From: Gemmatimonadota bacterium | Lineage (GTDB): Bacteria; Gemmatimonadota; Gemmatimonadetes; Gemmatimonadales; Gemmatimonadaceae | Reading direction: 5' to 3' | Assembly (NCBI GenBank): GCA_016719105.1 | Contig: JADKAQ010000004.1 | Coordinates: 1-64,000 of the forward strand | Length of the DNA stretch: 64,000 nt | Part shown: one piece after another, positions 16,603 through 25,087 of the stretch | How the letters are laid out: each line of letters starts with the position of its first letter | Numbering within the stretch: the first letter of the stretch is position 1 | The notes under the pieces: generated by a model | What the model saw: only the letters and a program-made list of their open reading frames with translations | What the model was told of the DNA's origin: nothing | The model's database searches: none | Program-made: the position numbers and the translations under genes

Positions 16603-17700
16603 TCACTGGCGTCGGAGGCGGGAGGGGATCGATGGCCTCACAAAGGGAGTGGGAGAGTCGGAGGCGGGGTCGCCAGCGGCGGAGGATGGCGCCCGCGGCG
16701 GCTGGACGACGTCGACCGTTGTCAAAGGAACCGCAGGCGGCGTAGTGTCGAGACTATCGAGCGGGCTTCGCACCCCGGTACCGCTCTCCAACACGTGCAG
16801 ATAGAGCATGGTGGTGGATACGTCACGATGTCCCAGCAGCGATTGCACGGTGCGGATGTCGTATCCGGCGCGCAGGAGTTGCGTAGCAAAGGAGTGACGG
16901 AAGGTGTGTGCCGTCACTCGCTTGTTGATGCCGGCGAGGCTGGCGGCTTGAGTGATGGCGCGCGAGACGGTCGTTTCGTACAGGTGATAGCGCATCAGCT
17001 CGCCCGTGTCGCCGTCGCGGTACTGCCGCGTGGCGGGAAAGACCCACGCCCATCGCCAGTCGCGCCGCGCGCTCGGCACTTTCAGGCCAAAGGCATGGGG
17101 GAGCGCATTGTAGCCACCGCCTCGCGACACGTCGGTGAGGTGCAGTTGGCGTGCTCGCATCAGTCGGTCGGACATTGGGGCGATCGTTTGCTCAGGCAGG
17201 ACGGTACGGCGGTCTTTCCCCCCCTTGGCGTCGCGAAGCGTCAGAATGCGGCGCTGCACGTCGACGTCCTTGATGCGGAGCGTCAGCGCCTCGTTGAGTC
17301 GAAGTCCGCTTCCATACAGCAGCATTACGATGAGTCGCAGATCGCCATCCAATTGCCGGAGGATTTCCGTGACCTCGTTGGGGGCGAGAACGGTAGGGAT
17401 GCGCTTGCCACGCTTGGCCCGCACCACGGCAACGTCGGACTCGATTTCGATCCCCAACACGTGTCGGTACAGGAAGAGGATCGCGGAGAGTGCCTGGTTC
17501 TGGGTTGATGCGGCGACGTCGCGCTCGGTCGCGAGGTACCCAATGAAGCGCTCGATGTCACCCTTCCCGAGTTCCCGCGGGTGACGGAGGCCGCTAAAGC
17601 GCACGAACCGTTTCACCCAGCCGACGTAGGCCTTCCGGGTGCGATTGCTATAGTTGCGGACGCGCACGGCGGCGCACAGGTCGTCGAGAAGTCGTGACAT
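16603..17700 (-). CDS. intI: IntI-type integron integrase (tyrosine recombinase)
   Basis: 365 residues. The N-terminal SAM-like DNA-binding domain (about 1-90: VRNYSNRTRKAYVGWVKRFV) precedes a catalytic domain with Arg in YGSGLRLNEALTLRIKD, HTFRHSFATQLLRAGYD, LLGHRDVSTTMLYLHV (nucleophile Tyr) and the IntI C-terminal hallmark GVRSPLDSL. The insert ALPHAFGLKVPSARRDWRW (about residues 200-220) is the extra helix region found in IntI but not XerC/D. A 45-residue Pro/Ser-rich tail is unusual. It recombines attC with attI. The gene points toward the cassettes, so attI lies downstream of its stop: the reversed integron layout. Confidence 0.95.
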   Translation of the reverse strand: MSRLLDDLCAAVRVRNYSNRTRKAYVGWVKRFVRFSGLRHPRELGKGDIERFIGYLATERDVAASTQNQALSAILFLYRHVLGIEIESDVAVVRAKRGKRIPTVLAPNEVTEILRQLDGDLRLIVMLLYGSGLRLNEALTLRIKDVDVQRRILTLRDAKGGKDRRTVLPEQTIAPMSDRLMRARQLHLTDVSRGGGYNALPHAFGLKVPSARRDWRWAWVFPATRQYRDGDTGELMRYHLYETTVSRAITQAASLAGINKRVTAHTFRHSFATQLLRAGYDIRTVQSLLGHRDVSTTMLYLHVLESGTGVRSPLDSLDTTPPAVPLTTVDVVQPPRAPSSAAGDPASDSPTPFVRPSIPSRLRRQ

Positions 17701-17789
17701 GAGTGCGATGGCTGAAGGCGGAACGAAGTCGTCCCCTCAATCCAGCGCACTGCGTGCGTCACTACCGCATCATTCGATTGCCGATCGTG

Positions 17790-18560
17790 CATTTCGAGCG
17801 CCGTGCGGGACATCGTCGCCTCGCCACTCGGCACAGCGCGCTCGCCACTTCGCGCAGGCATCTCGTCGATCGAACGCGTCATCTTGCCAGTCGAACGAAT
17901 CGCCTTGCGGCACGAACGAGTCACCTGTCAGCGCGGCACAGTCCCCTCGCCATCTCGCGCAGCGTCCTCGCCGGCTGAGCACGTCCGCTCGCCGATCAAA
18001 CCTGTCAGCTCGCAACTCCGCACAGCCTGCTCGCCAACTGAACGTGCGCCCTCGCCAACGCGCACAGCGTCCTGGTCGAATGAACGAGTGATCTCGCCAC
18101 TCGACGACGTCCCCTTGCCCGATGAACGAGTCCGCTCGCCACTCCACAACGTCCGCTTGCCGGACGAACGAGTCCACTCGCCACCTGACATTGTCTCCTT
18201 GGCGGCGGAACGTGTCCTCTCGCCACTCGACCACGTCCCCTTGCCGGCCGAACGAGTCCTCTCGCCACTCGACCACGTCCCCTTGCCGGATGACCGAGTC
18301 CGCTCGCCACTCGACAACGTCCCCTTGCCGGATGAACGCGTCTGCTCGCCACTTCACGGCGTCCCCTTGTCGGTCGAACGGGGCCTCTCGCCACTCGACA
18401 ACGTCCCCTTGCCGGCCGAACGAGTCCGCTCGCCACTCGACAGCGTCCCCTTGTCGGTCGAACGAGTCCGCTCGCCATGCGACAACGTCCCCTTGCCGGC
18501 CGAACGAGTCCGCTCGCCACACGACAACGTCCCCCTGCCGATCGAACGCGTCTCCTGATT
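17790..18560. repeat. 42-bp tandem repeat (minisatellite), about 18 copies
   Basis: Period 42 bp, copies such as GTCCTCTCGCCACTCGACCA followed by CGTCCCCTTGCCGGCCGAACGA. The two 21-bp halves match at about 14 positions, so the unit arose from a 21-bp repeat; the left third (17790-18060) is degenerate and still shows it. As 42 = 3 x 14, all reading frames stay open. The minus frame gives WRADSFGRQGDVVE repeats; a plus frame gives VPLPAERVRSPLDN. No credible start codon or ribosome-binding site is seen, so translation is doubtful. It fills the gap between intI and the reductase gene, including the probable intI promoter. Confidence 0.9.
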
Positions 18561-18577
18561 TGCCTGCAGTCGATCCC

Positions 18578-19888
18578 TCAACGCGTCCCGTACTTCGTCT
18601 CCACCGCGATCCCGAGTTCCTTCAGGAACGGCGTCGGCAAGATCCCCCCAGCACACACGATTACCGCCTGGTTAGGCAAGCTCACCACCTCCCCCTCGTA
18701 CTCGAGCTCGACGTGCGGCGCGTACACCGCCTTCACCTTCGAGCCGTACATCACGTGGAGCCGCCCCGCCCCCTGCAACTCCTCGACCTTGCGCCGGTTC
18801 TTCTCCTTGGCCCGCGTGAACGCCTTGTCGCGATACGACAGCGTCACACGCGTCCCCGGCACCTCGGCAATGGAATGCGCCGCCTCGAGCGCGCTGTCGC
18901 CACCCCCCACCACGAGCACGTGCTTTCCCGCGTACTCCTCGGGATCGATCAACCGATACACGACCTTGGGATGGTCCTCCCCCTTCACCCCCAGCTTGCG
19001 CGGTGTCCCCGTGCGCCCCAGGCACAGCAGCACGGCGCGCGTCCGATACTCCCCGACGCTGGTCTTCACCACGAAGCCGTCCCCGTCCGGGGTCACCATC
19101 TCCAGCCGCTCGTGGTACTGGATCGGCACCTTGGTGTCACGCTCCACCTGCTGCCAGAACTCCAGCAGCTTTTCCTTGCTGGTCTCGGCGATGCGCACCT
19201 TGCCCACCAGTGGGAGCTCGACGGGGCGCGTCATCACGATCTTGCCGCGGGGAAACTGGAAGACGGTCCCGCCTAACGTCCCTTGCTCGATGGTGCGAAA
19301 GCGCAGCTTGGCTTCCATCGATGCCAGTGACGCGGCAAACCCCGACGGGCCGGCACCGACGATCACCACGTCGAGACGGTCGCCGCTCCCAATCCCGGAC
19401 AGCTTGCGGATCGAGCCGATCGCCGCCTTCCCCTGGTCGATCGCGTTGGCGACGAGCCCCATCCCCCCCAACTCGCCGGCGATGAACATCCCCGGGACAT
19501 TGGTCTCGAAGCTCGGGCTCACGTGCGGAATGTCCACGCCTCGCTTCTCGGTCCCGAAGACGAGGTCGATCGCGTCCATGGGACAGGCCGCCTTGCATGC
19601 CCCATGGCCGATGCAGCTGGCGGCATCGACCAGCACCGCCTTCCCGTTCACCAGCCCAAGCGGCGAGTGCAGCGGCTGCTCGGGACACGCCTCCACGCAG
19701 GCCCCGCACCCGATGCACAGGTGCTCGTCGATCACCGGGTGCAGCGTCGGGGGCTCGTTCACCCCGGCCCGGGTGTTCTCCTCGAGCACCTGCGCCGACT
19801 CACGCTCGTGCGCTTGTCGCGACTTCAACTGTCTGGCAATCGCCACGACCGTGATGAGGGCGAGGGCGACGAAGATGAGCGTGGTCAT
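18578..19888 (-). CDS. Membrane-anchored 4Fe-4S/FAD/NAD(P) oxidoreductase
   Basis: 436 residues from ATG 19888 (MTTLIFVALALITVVAIARQ, a TM anchor). Residues 70-125 are a two-cluster ferredoxin domain: CIGCGACVEACPEQP and CIGHGACKAACPMD. A short NosR/GltD-like segment GMFIAGELGGMG precedes an FAD site (VVIVGAGPSGFAASLA) and an NAD(P) site (VLVVGGGDSALEAAHSI), as in thioredoxin-reductase/YpdA-like flavoproteins; the Cys-x-x-Cys redox pair of true thioredoxin reductases is absent. It can pass electrons from NAD(P)H via FAD and FeS clusters into the membrane. The cytochrome conduit 5 kb away is a plausible acceptor, which is inference. Confidence 0.88.
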   Translation of the reverse strand: MTTLIFVALALITVVAIARQLKSRQAHERESAQVLEENTRAGVNEPPTLHPVIDEHLCIGCGACVEACPEQPLHSPLGLVNGKAVLVDAASCIGHGACKAACPMDAIDLVFGTEKRGVDIPHVSPSFETNVPGMFIAGELGGMGLVANAIDQGKAAIGSIRKLSGIGSGDRLDVVIVGAGPSGFAASLASMEAKLRFRTIEQGTLGGTVFQFPRGKIVMTRPVELPLVGKVRIAETSKEKLLEFWQQVERDTKVPIQYHERLEMVTPDGDGFVVKTSVGEYRTRAVLLCLGRTGTPRKLGVKGEDHPKVVYRLIDPEEYAGKHVLVVGGGDSALEAAHSIAEVPGTRVTLSYRDKAFTRAKEKNRRKVEELQGAGRLHVMYGSKVKAVYAPHVELEYEGEVVSLPNQAVIVCAGGILPTPFLKELGIAVETKYGTR

Positions 19889-20027
19889 GACGACGGGCAG
19901 ATTGTGACGTACGTGTGAACCCACGATGAAACGGTCCCACGCACGGTGCGGCAAACTCGACCACACCAGATAGTGCCCTTCCGACGCGCGCGCGTTGCGC
20001 TACGTCACGCTCCGCACCGCCGCTCGA

Positions 20028-22037
20028 CTACCGCTTCGCCGCCGCCCCGTACGTCCCGTACGCCCCGCTCCGGTACAGTCGATCGGCGGTGTGAAAGTAG
20101 GCGATCGCATCCTCCACCAACTCGCGCCCCGCCGAGTCGGGCGATGCCACGCGACGCAACCGCTTGGCCGGCCGGTCGTACTCGTACAGCTCCGTGGCCC
20201 CCTTGAGCCCGAGCACCGCGATGCGGTCTCCCTGCATGAGGGCGATGTTGGAGTTGTGCGTCATGAGCGCACGCCCGCGCTCCGGCGGCACACTGAACAC
20301 GTCCTGGCCGAACCACTTGCTCTCGTACGTCATCCCCAGGCGCGCCATGATGGTCGCCGGGAGGTCCATGGTCGAGGCCAACGTATTGATGCGCTGTCCG
20401 GCGGGGATGAAGCGCGGCGCGTAGAACAGGATGGGGACCTCGTAGCTGGGGAGCGGGATCTCCGAGGCGCCGTACACGCGCGCGCCGTGGTCGCCCATCA
20501 GCACGAAAAGGGTGCTGTCGAACCACGGGTGCGTCGCGGCCATGCGCATGAAGCGCCCGAGCGCCCAGTCGGCGTACATGACGGCGTTGGTGCGCTTGCG
20601 AGCGTTGGGGTCGGCGGCGATGCGCCCAGCGGGAAACGAGTACGGCTTGTGGTTGGAGACCGACAGCACCAACGAGTAGAAGGGTCGCTGGGCGGCGTGG
20701 AGCGAGTCGTACACGGCCAGGGCCTTGTCGAAGATGTACTCGTCGGCGGCCCCCCACGCATTCGTGAACGCATCCTTGGGATAGTCCTTCTGCTCCACGA
20801 TGAGCTCCATGCCGTTGTTCCGCATGTACGAGCCCATGCCGTCGAACATCGCCCGCCCGCCATAGATGAAGGACGTGTTGTAGCCCCGCTCCTTGAGCAC
20901 CGACGGCAGCGTGAACAGCCCCTGCGACGCCGGGCGCCTGACGATGGAGATGCCGGGGAGGGGCGGGAGCGACGATGTGGTCGCCTCGAGCGCGCGGATG
21001 GTGCGGTTGCCGGTGGAATACGCGTTGGCCAGCACGGTGCCTTCGGCGATCAGCGAGTCGAAGCGCGGGGTGAGCACGGTGTCGCCGCGCGGGTGCAACG
21101 ACGCCAGGAAGATCGACCCCAGGCTCTCCTCGAGGACGACGACGACGTTGCGGCGCGACTCGGGGACCGCCGAGACGACGCGACGCTCGGTCGGGCGATC
21201 GGGGCTCCACGCGGCGCCCCCCAGCGCCACCGAGTCGCCCACCACCAACGACCGGATGCGGGCCGATTCCTCGGCCACCGGGCGCGTGGCATACAACCCC
21301 TCGTACGGCGCGTCCTGCCCCATGAAGGCCATCCAGAACGTGTAGTAGCCGTTCAGGGCGATCTCGTTGAGCGCACGATCGTCGCTGACCTTCCCCATCT
21401 CCGGCGCGACACCGAAGGTCAGGGCGCCTAACGTGGCGGCGTGGGCGCCGACCACGGCGAGGCGCGAGCGGGCCGGGGTCGCCGCCTCGAGCGCGCGGGC
21501 GATGCGACGGCGCGTGAGCCAGACCCCCAGCGCCCCCACCGCGGCGACGCCGAGCAGGATGGCGGGGAGCGGATAGCTCTCCCACAGGTTGGTGACGACC
21601 TCCGTGGGAAAGATCAGGTAGTCGACGGCGACGAAGTTGAAGCGGCCGTTGAACTCGTCGAAGAAGATCACCTCGGCGGCGATCACGAAGGCCGAGAGCG
21701 CGAAGAGAAAGAAGAGCCACCCTCGCATCCACCCGCGCACGACGCGCGAGGAGAACCAGCGGTCGGGGAGGAGCGCGAGGACCACCACGAGCGGGGCGAC
21801 GACCCAGAGCGAGGCGAGCACGTCGAAGACCTCACCCACGAGCAGCGCCTTGAGCACCTCGTACAGCGAGGCGTCAAGCTCGCGCCACGCATACGCCAGC
21901 AGCGCCAGGCGCGTGACGACTGCCACGACCATCAGCACGACGACGAGCATCGCGGCGAGGGCGAAGCGCCCCAGGCGCGTGCGAAGGCCCGCCGTCGCAT
22001 CGGCAAAGGGGAGGGCAGGTGATACGGTACTCGCCAA
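20028..22037 (-). CDS. LTA synthase-like membrane sulfatase/phosphoglycerol transferase
   Basis: 669 residues: five TM helices in the first 200 residues, then an extracytoplasmic alkaline-phosphatase-fold domain. Family motifs are NVVVVLEESLGSIF with a metal-binding Glu, the nucleophile Thr in STGNRTIRALEATTSSLPPLPG, YGGRAMFDGMG, and metal ligands in LMGDHGARVYG. LtaS/OpgB/EptA-type enzymes move phosphoglycerol or phosphoethanolamine to envelope glycans or lipids; which one cannot be told. The TTG start at 22037 has a CCGGAG upstream; ATG codons further in lie inside the first helix. It is a single-gene unit. Confidence 0.9.
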   Translation of the reverse strand: MASTVSPALPFADATAGLRTRLGRFALAAMLVVVLMVVAVVTRLALLAYAWRELDASLYEVLKALLVGEVFDVLASLWVVAPLVVVLALLPDRWFSSRVVRGWMRGWLFFLFALSAFVIAAEVIFFDEFNGRFNFVAVDYLIFPTEVVTNLWESYPLPAILLGVAAVGALGVWLTRRRIARALEAATPARSRLAVVGAHAATLGALTFGVAPEMGKVSDDRALNEIALNGYYTFWMAFMGQDAPYEGLYATRPVAEESARIRSLVVGDSVALGGAAWSPDRPTERRVVSAVPESRRNVVVVLEESLGSIFLASLHPRGDTVLTPRFDSLIAEGTVLANAYSTGNRTIRALEATTSSLPPLPGISIVRRPASQGLFTLPSVLKERGYNTSFIYGGRAMFDGMGSYMRNNGMELIVEQKDYPKDAFTNAWGAADEYIFDKALAVYDSLHAAQRPFYSLVLSVSNHKPYSFPAGRIAADPNARKRTNAVMYADWALGRFMRMAATHPWFDSTLFVLMGDHGARVYGASEIPLPSYEVPILFYAPRFIPAGQRINTLASTMDLPATIMARLGMTYESKWFGQDVFSVPPERGRALMTHNSNIALMQGDRIAVLGLKGATELYEYDRPAKRLRRVASPDSAGRELVEDAIAYFHTADRLYRSGAYGTYGAAAKR

Positions 22038-22111
22038 GCAACACTCCGGTCACGAGTTCTCTACCAAGCTAGCGCGGCAAAGATGAATCGCTCGTGAGGG
22101 AGGGCGAAAGG

Positions 22112-22576
22112 TCAGGCCGGGCGCCCTCGGGACCAGAGGATGTAGTCGGTGCTGACGGGGGCTCCGCCGCTGCGACGCATGGTCAACGCCACCTGGCCGC
22201 GATGATAGGCGCCATGCATGGCCACGTGCAGGAGGATGTCGAGCACGCGCCCGGTGAAGGTCGCCCCGGAGCTGTTGGTGTAGGTCACGGCGCGCTGCAG
22301 CGTCGCGTCGGTCTCAAGGTCGATGAAGCGCTGGTAGTCGCGCGCGTTTTCGTCCGAGAGGACGGCGCACTCCTCCAGCGAGAGCTCGGGCCACACGCCG
22401 ACGCGGGGGTCGCGCCCCTCGATTCGCGTGATCCAGATGTGCTCGGCCGCCAGCACGTGGGCGTAGCGTTCGATCGACAGCGGGTCGTCGCCCGGCGCGG
22501 CGCGCAGCGCCTGGAGGAGCTGGGCGTCGGCCCAGGCCATGTGCGCGAAGAGCGAGCGAATGAGGGGGAGGGACAT
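22112..22576 (-). CDS. DinB/YfiT-like metal-binding four-helix protein
   Basis: 154 residues from ATG 22576 (MSLPLIRSLFAHMAWAD). The three-histidine metal site of DinB-like proteins is visible: His in LFAHMAWADAQLL or LAAEHIWITRIEG, and the pair in ILLHVAMHGAYHRGQVAL. Members include thiol-dependent transferases (bacillithiol, mycothiol) and uncharacterised damage-inducible proteins; the substrate here is unknown. It is transcribed divergently from the LVIVD gene with about 108 bp between starts. Confidence 0.88.
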   Translation of the reverse strand: MSLPLIRSLFAHMAWADAQLLQALRAAPGDDPLSIERYAHVLAAEHIWITRIEGRDPRVGVWPELSLEECAVLSDENARDYQRFIDLETDATLQRAVTYTNSSGATFTGRVLDILLHVAMHGAYHRGQVALTMRRSGGAPVSTDYILWSRGRPA

Positions 22577-22683
22577 GGTCGCGTGGGCGCGGTGTTCGGG
22601 CGAATACAGGGTGACGATTGACCCCTGCATCCATCGCAGGTGAAGTTGGGGGCGACATCGCCTTCTCCCCAACCAGGATCCTC

Positions 22684-24711
22684 ATGAAGCAGACGCTGCG
22701 CGCGGTGACGCTCGCGATCGCGGGGCTCGCCGCGCTCCTCCTCCCGGCACGCGCCGAGGGGCAGGGAAAGGTGGCCAGACTGTTGATCACCCCCAATATC
22801 CGCGAAGTCGCCGCCGGCGATACCGTGCGCTTCTCGGCGCAGGCGGTGGATGCGAGCGGGAATCCGGTGGCGGGGGTGCGCATCCGCTTCAACGGCGTCG
22901 GGGGCGAAGGGGGGGAGATCGACTCGGCGGGGGTCCTGATCGCCGCCACGACGGGGGTGCAGCCGGTGAGCGTGGTCGCGCTCGTGGCCGGCGACCGCCC
23001 GTTCATCGAGCGCTTCGAGGTGCGTCTTGTCCCCGGGCCGGCGGCGAAGGTGACCACGGCCCCGGCTGTCGCGACGCTGGTGGTGGGGCAGCGGGTCCTG
23101 CTCAGCGCGCAGTCGTACTCGAGGGCGGGCGACGAACGGACCAAGCGCGACAACTTCACCTGGAAGAGCTCCACCCCCGCCGTCGCGCGGGTGAGCGCCG
23201 ACGGGGTGCTCAGCGCCGTGGCGGCTGGGCGGGCGACGATCACCGTGACGGCGGGGGGGGCGACGAGTACCCAGGCGGTCACCGTGGTCCCGAATACGAT
23301 CGCGACGCTCGACGTGTCGCCGGCGCGGACACAGGTGCGCACGGGCGACGTGGTGCGCCTCTCGGCGACGGCCCGGACGGCGAGCGGTCGGGCGATCGCC
23401 GGGCTGTCGCCGGTGTGGAGCGTGGCCGGCGGCGAGGGGGTGGTCGAGCAGGACGGCGGCTTCGTGGCCTACAAGCCGGGGCGATTCGTGGTGATGGCGA
23501 ACGTCGCCGGGCGCACGGCGGAATCGGTGATCACGGTCGAGGACCGCAACGTGCGACGTCCGGTGAGCGTGGTGGGGCGACTGCCGCGCACCGAGTTCTC
23601 GACGGCCGAGGTCTGGCTGCACCCGAACGGCAAGGTCGCGTACCTCGGGGCGCACGGCGGCGGCGACCGCTTCTGGACCATCGACATCTCCAACCCGGCA
23701 AAGCCGACGATCGTCGACTCGGTGGTGATGAACACGCGCCTGGTCAACGACATCATGACGAGCGAGGACGGGAAGGTCCTCGTGGCCACGCGCGAAGGGG
23801 CGGCGGATCGCAAGAACGGGATCGTCATCTGCACGCTGGACGATCCGCTGCATCCCAAGGTCGTCGGCGAATTCACGCAGGGGGTCACGGCGGGGGTGCA
23901 CTCGGCCTACGTGAACACGCAGCCGAAGTACGGGACCTTCGTGTACCTCACGAACGACGGGACCGGGGCGATGCACGTGATCGACATCAACGATCCGGCC
24001 AAGCCGAAGGAAGTGGCCCAGTGGAAGACGCCGCGCGCCGACAACGGGCGCTACATCCACGACCTCGAGGTGCGCGACGGGTTGTTGTACGGCAGCTGGT
24101 GGAACGACGGGCTGGTGATCCTCGACGTCGGCAACGGGATCAAGGGGGGGAGCCCGAGCAGTCCGCAGTTTGTCTCGCACTACAAGTACGACCTCAACGC
24201 GCTGTACAAGGATGTGGAGATCGAGAGCGGGGCAGGGCACGGGCGCGGGACGCACACCGCGTGGCGTCACAAGAACTACGTCTTCATCGCCGACGAGGTC
24301 TATCGCGCCAACCCGGTGAAGGGGGCCAAGGACGCGTCGGCCGACCGCATGTACGGGACGATGCAGGTGATCGACGTGAGCGACATCGAGCACCCGAAGT
24401 CGGTGGCCTACTACACGCCGGAGTACGGCGGCGTGCACAACGTCTGGGTGGCCGGCGACACGCTGTACATGGGGGCGTACGACGCCGGCTTCCGCGCCTT
24501 CGACATCTCGGGCGAACTGCGCGGCGACCTGCGCGCGCAGGGGCGCGAGATCACGAGCCTGTACACGGGGGACATGCAGGGGAACACGAAGAACAAGGCG
24601 CAGACGTGGGGAGTGGTCGTGAACCCGAAGGACGGGCTGGCCTACGTGAACGACTTCTTCAACGGGCTCTGGGTGGTGCGCATCGAGCCGAGGCCGGCGG
24701 TGGTGCCATAG
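22684..24711 (+). CDS. Secreted Ig-like (BIG2) plus LVIVD-repeat propeller protein
   Basis: 675 residues from ATG 22684 with signal peptide ending LLLPARAEGQ. Residues about 25-300 hold three Ig-like modules typical of BIG2 domains (WKSSTPAVARVSADGVLSAV, AAGRATITVTAGG). The C-terminal half is a propeller with LVIVD repeats (TIDISNPAKPTIVDSV, HVIDINDPAKPKEVAQW, LVILDVGNG, QVIDVSDIEHPKSVAYY, FRAFDISGELRGD). Such proteins are exported and probably bind surface or polymer ligands; function unknown. A paralogue of equal length is at 55318. It is the last gene before the cytochrome operon, separated by a terminator. Confidence 0.9.
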   Translation: MKQTLRAVTLAIAGLAALLLPARAEGQGKVARLLITPNIREVAAGDTVRFSAQAVDASGNPVAGVRIRFNGVGGEGGEIDSAGVLIAATTGVQPVSVVALVAGDRPFIERFEVRLVPGPAAKVTTAPAVATLVVGQRVLLSAQSYSRAGDERTKRDNFTWKSSTPAVARVSADGVLSAVAAGRATITVTAGGATSTQAVTVVPNTIATLDVSPARTQVRTGDVVRLSATARTASGRAIAGLSPVWSVAGGEGVVEQDGGFVAYKPGRFVVMANVAGRTAESVITVEDRNVRRPVSVVGRLPRTEFSTAEVWLHPNGKVAYLGAHGGGDRFWTIDISNPAKPTIVDSVVMNTRLVNDIMTSEDGKVLVATREGAADRKNGIVICTLDDPLHPKVVGEFTQGVTAGVHSAYVNTQPKYGTFVYLTNDGTGAMHVIDINDPAKPKEVAQWKTPRADNGRYIHDLEVRDGLLYGSWWNDGLVILDVGNGIKGGSPSSPQFVSHYKYDLNALYKDVEIESGAGHGRGTHTAWRHKNYVFIADEVYRANPVKGAKDASADRMYGTMQVIDVSDIEHPKSVAYYTPEYGGVHNVWVAGDTLYMGAYDAGFRAFDISGELRGDLRAQGREITSLYTGDMQGNTKNKAQTWGVVVNPKDGLAYVNDFFNGLWVVRIEPRPAVVP

Positions 24712-24778
24712 GGCGGAGGAGGGGAAGCCGACCCTCTCGAGCGAGGGGGACGAGCACTGGGGACGAGCAGACGAAGAG

Positions 24779-24812
24779 GCGCGCCGCCACGCGATGGGCG
24801 GCGCGCTTTGTT
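24779..24812 (+). terminator. Rho-independent terminator-like hairpin
   Basis: GCGCGCCGCC and GGCGGCGCGC form a perfect 10-bp stem with an 8-base loop, followed by TTTGTTT. It ends the LVIVD gene and insulates the cytochrome operon. The rest of the 376-bp gap before 25088 holds no gene I can support and probably carries the operon promoter. Confidence 0.75.
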
Positions 24813-25087
24813 TGTGTGGTGCGTCGCACTTTGGCGTCGTTCATGAACCTCGCGTGAACCCCAGATGAAAGGGCGTGACGACTCGTCAGGCATGTCCGTC
24901 ATTCTCCTGCGTAACCCATTCACAAACCGCCAGATGCAACACGTTTTGCGACGCAGCGCACAGAGAAAGCTGCCGATTCTGGCGACACTGGCCCGTAGCC
25001 TGTGATTGATCGATTGGCCCTCCGTGGATCGGTCACCCATCGAACGCCGACCGTCATCTGGAGTCCGTGCCCTCCGCCCGTTTGCGA

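Larger units (their letters stand above)
12561..17700 (-). mobile_element. Reversed chromosomal integron: intI plus five cassettes
   Basis: Integrase, putative attI and attC sites H, G, F, E and D in one orientation, separated by minus-strand cassettes of 0.5-1.0 kb. In the usual integron intI and array diverge; here both are on the minus strand with the array beyond the 3' end of intI. The cassettes near 567-2344 carry attC sites of the same subfamily and look like a displaced part of this array. Confidence 0.85.

Noticed and set aside
17770..18558. Repeat-encoded ORFs on both strands as a real protein
   Set aside because: Period 42 keeps every frame open; no ribosome-binding site or good start, so recorded as a repeat only.
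22285..24438. 717-codon minus frame over the LVIVD gene
   Set aside because: Low-complexity shadow with no motif; the plus strand has a signal peptide and LVIVD repeats.
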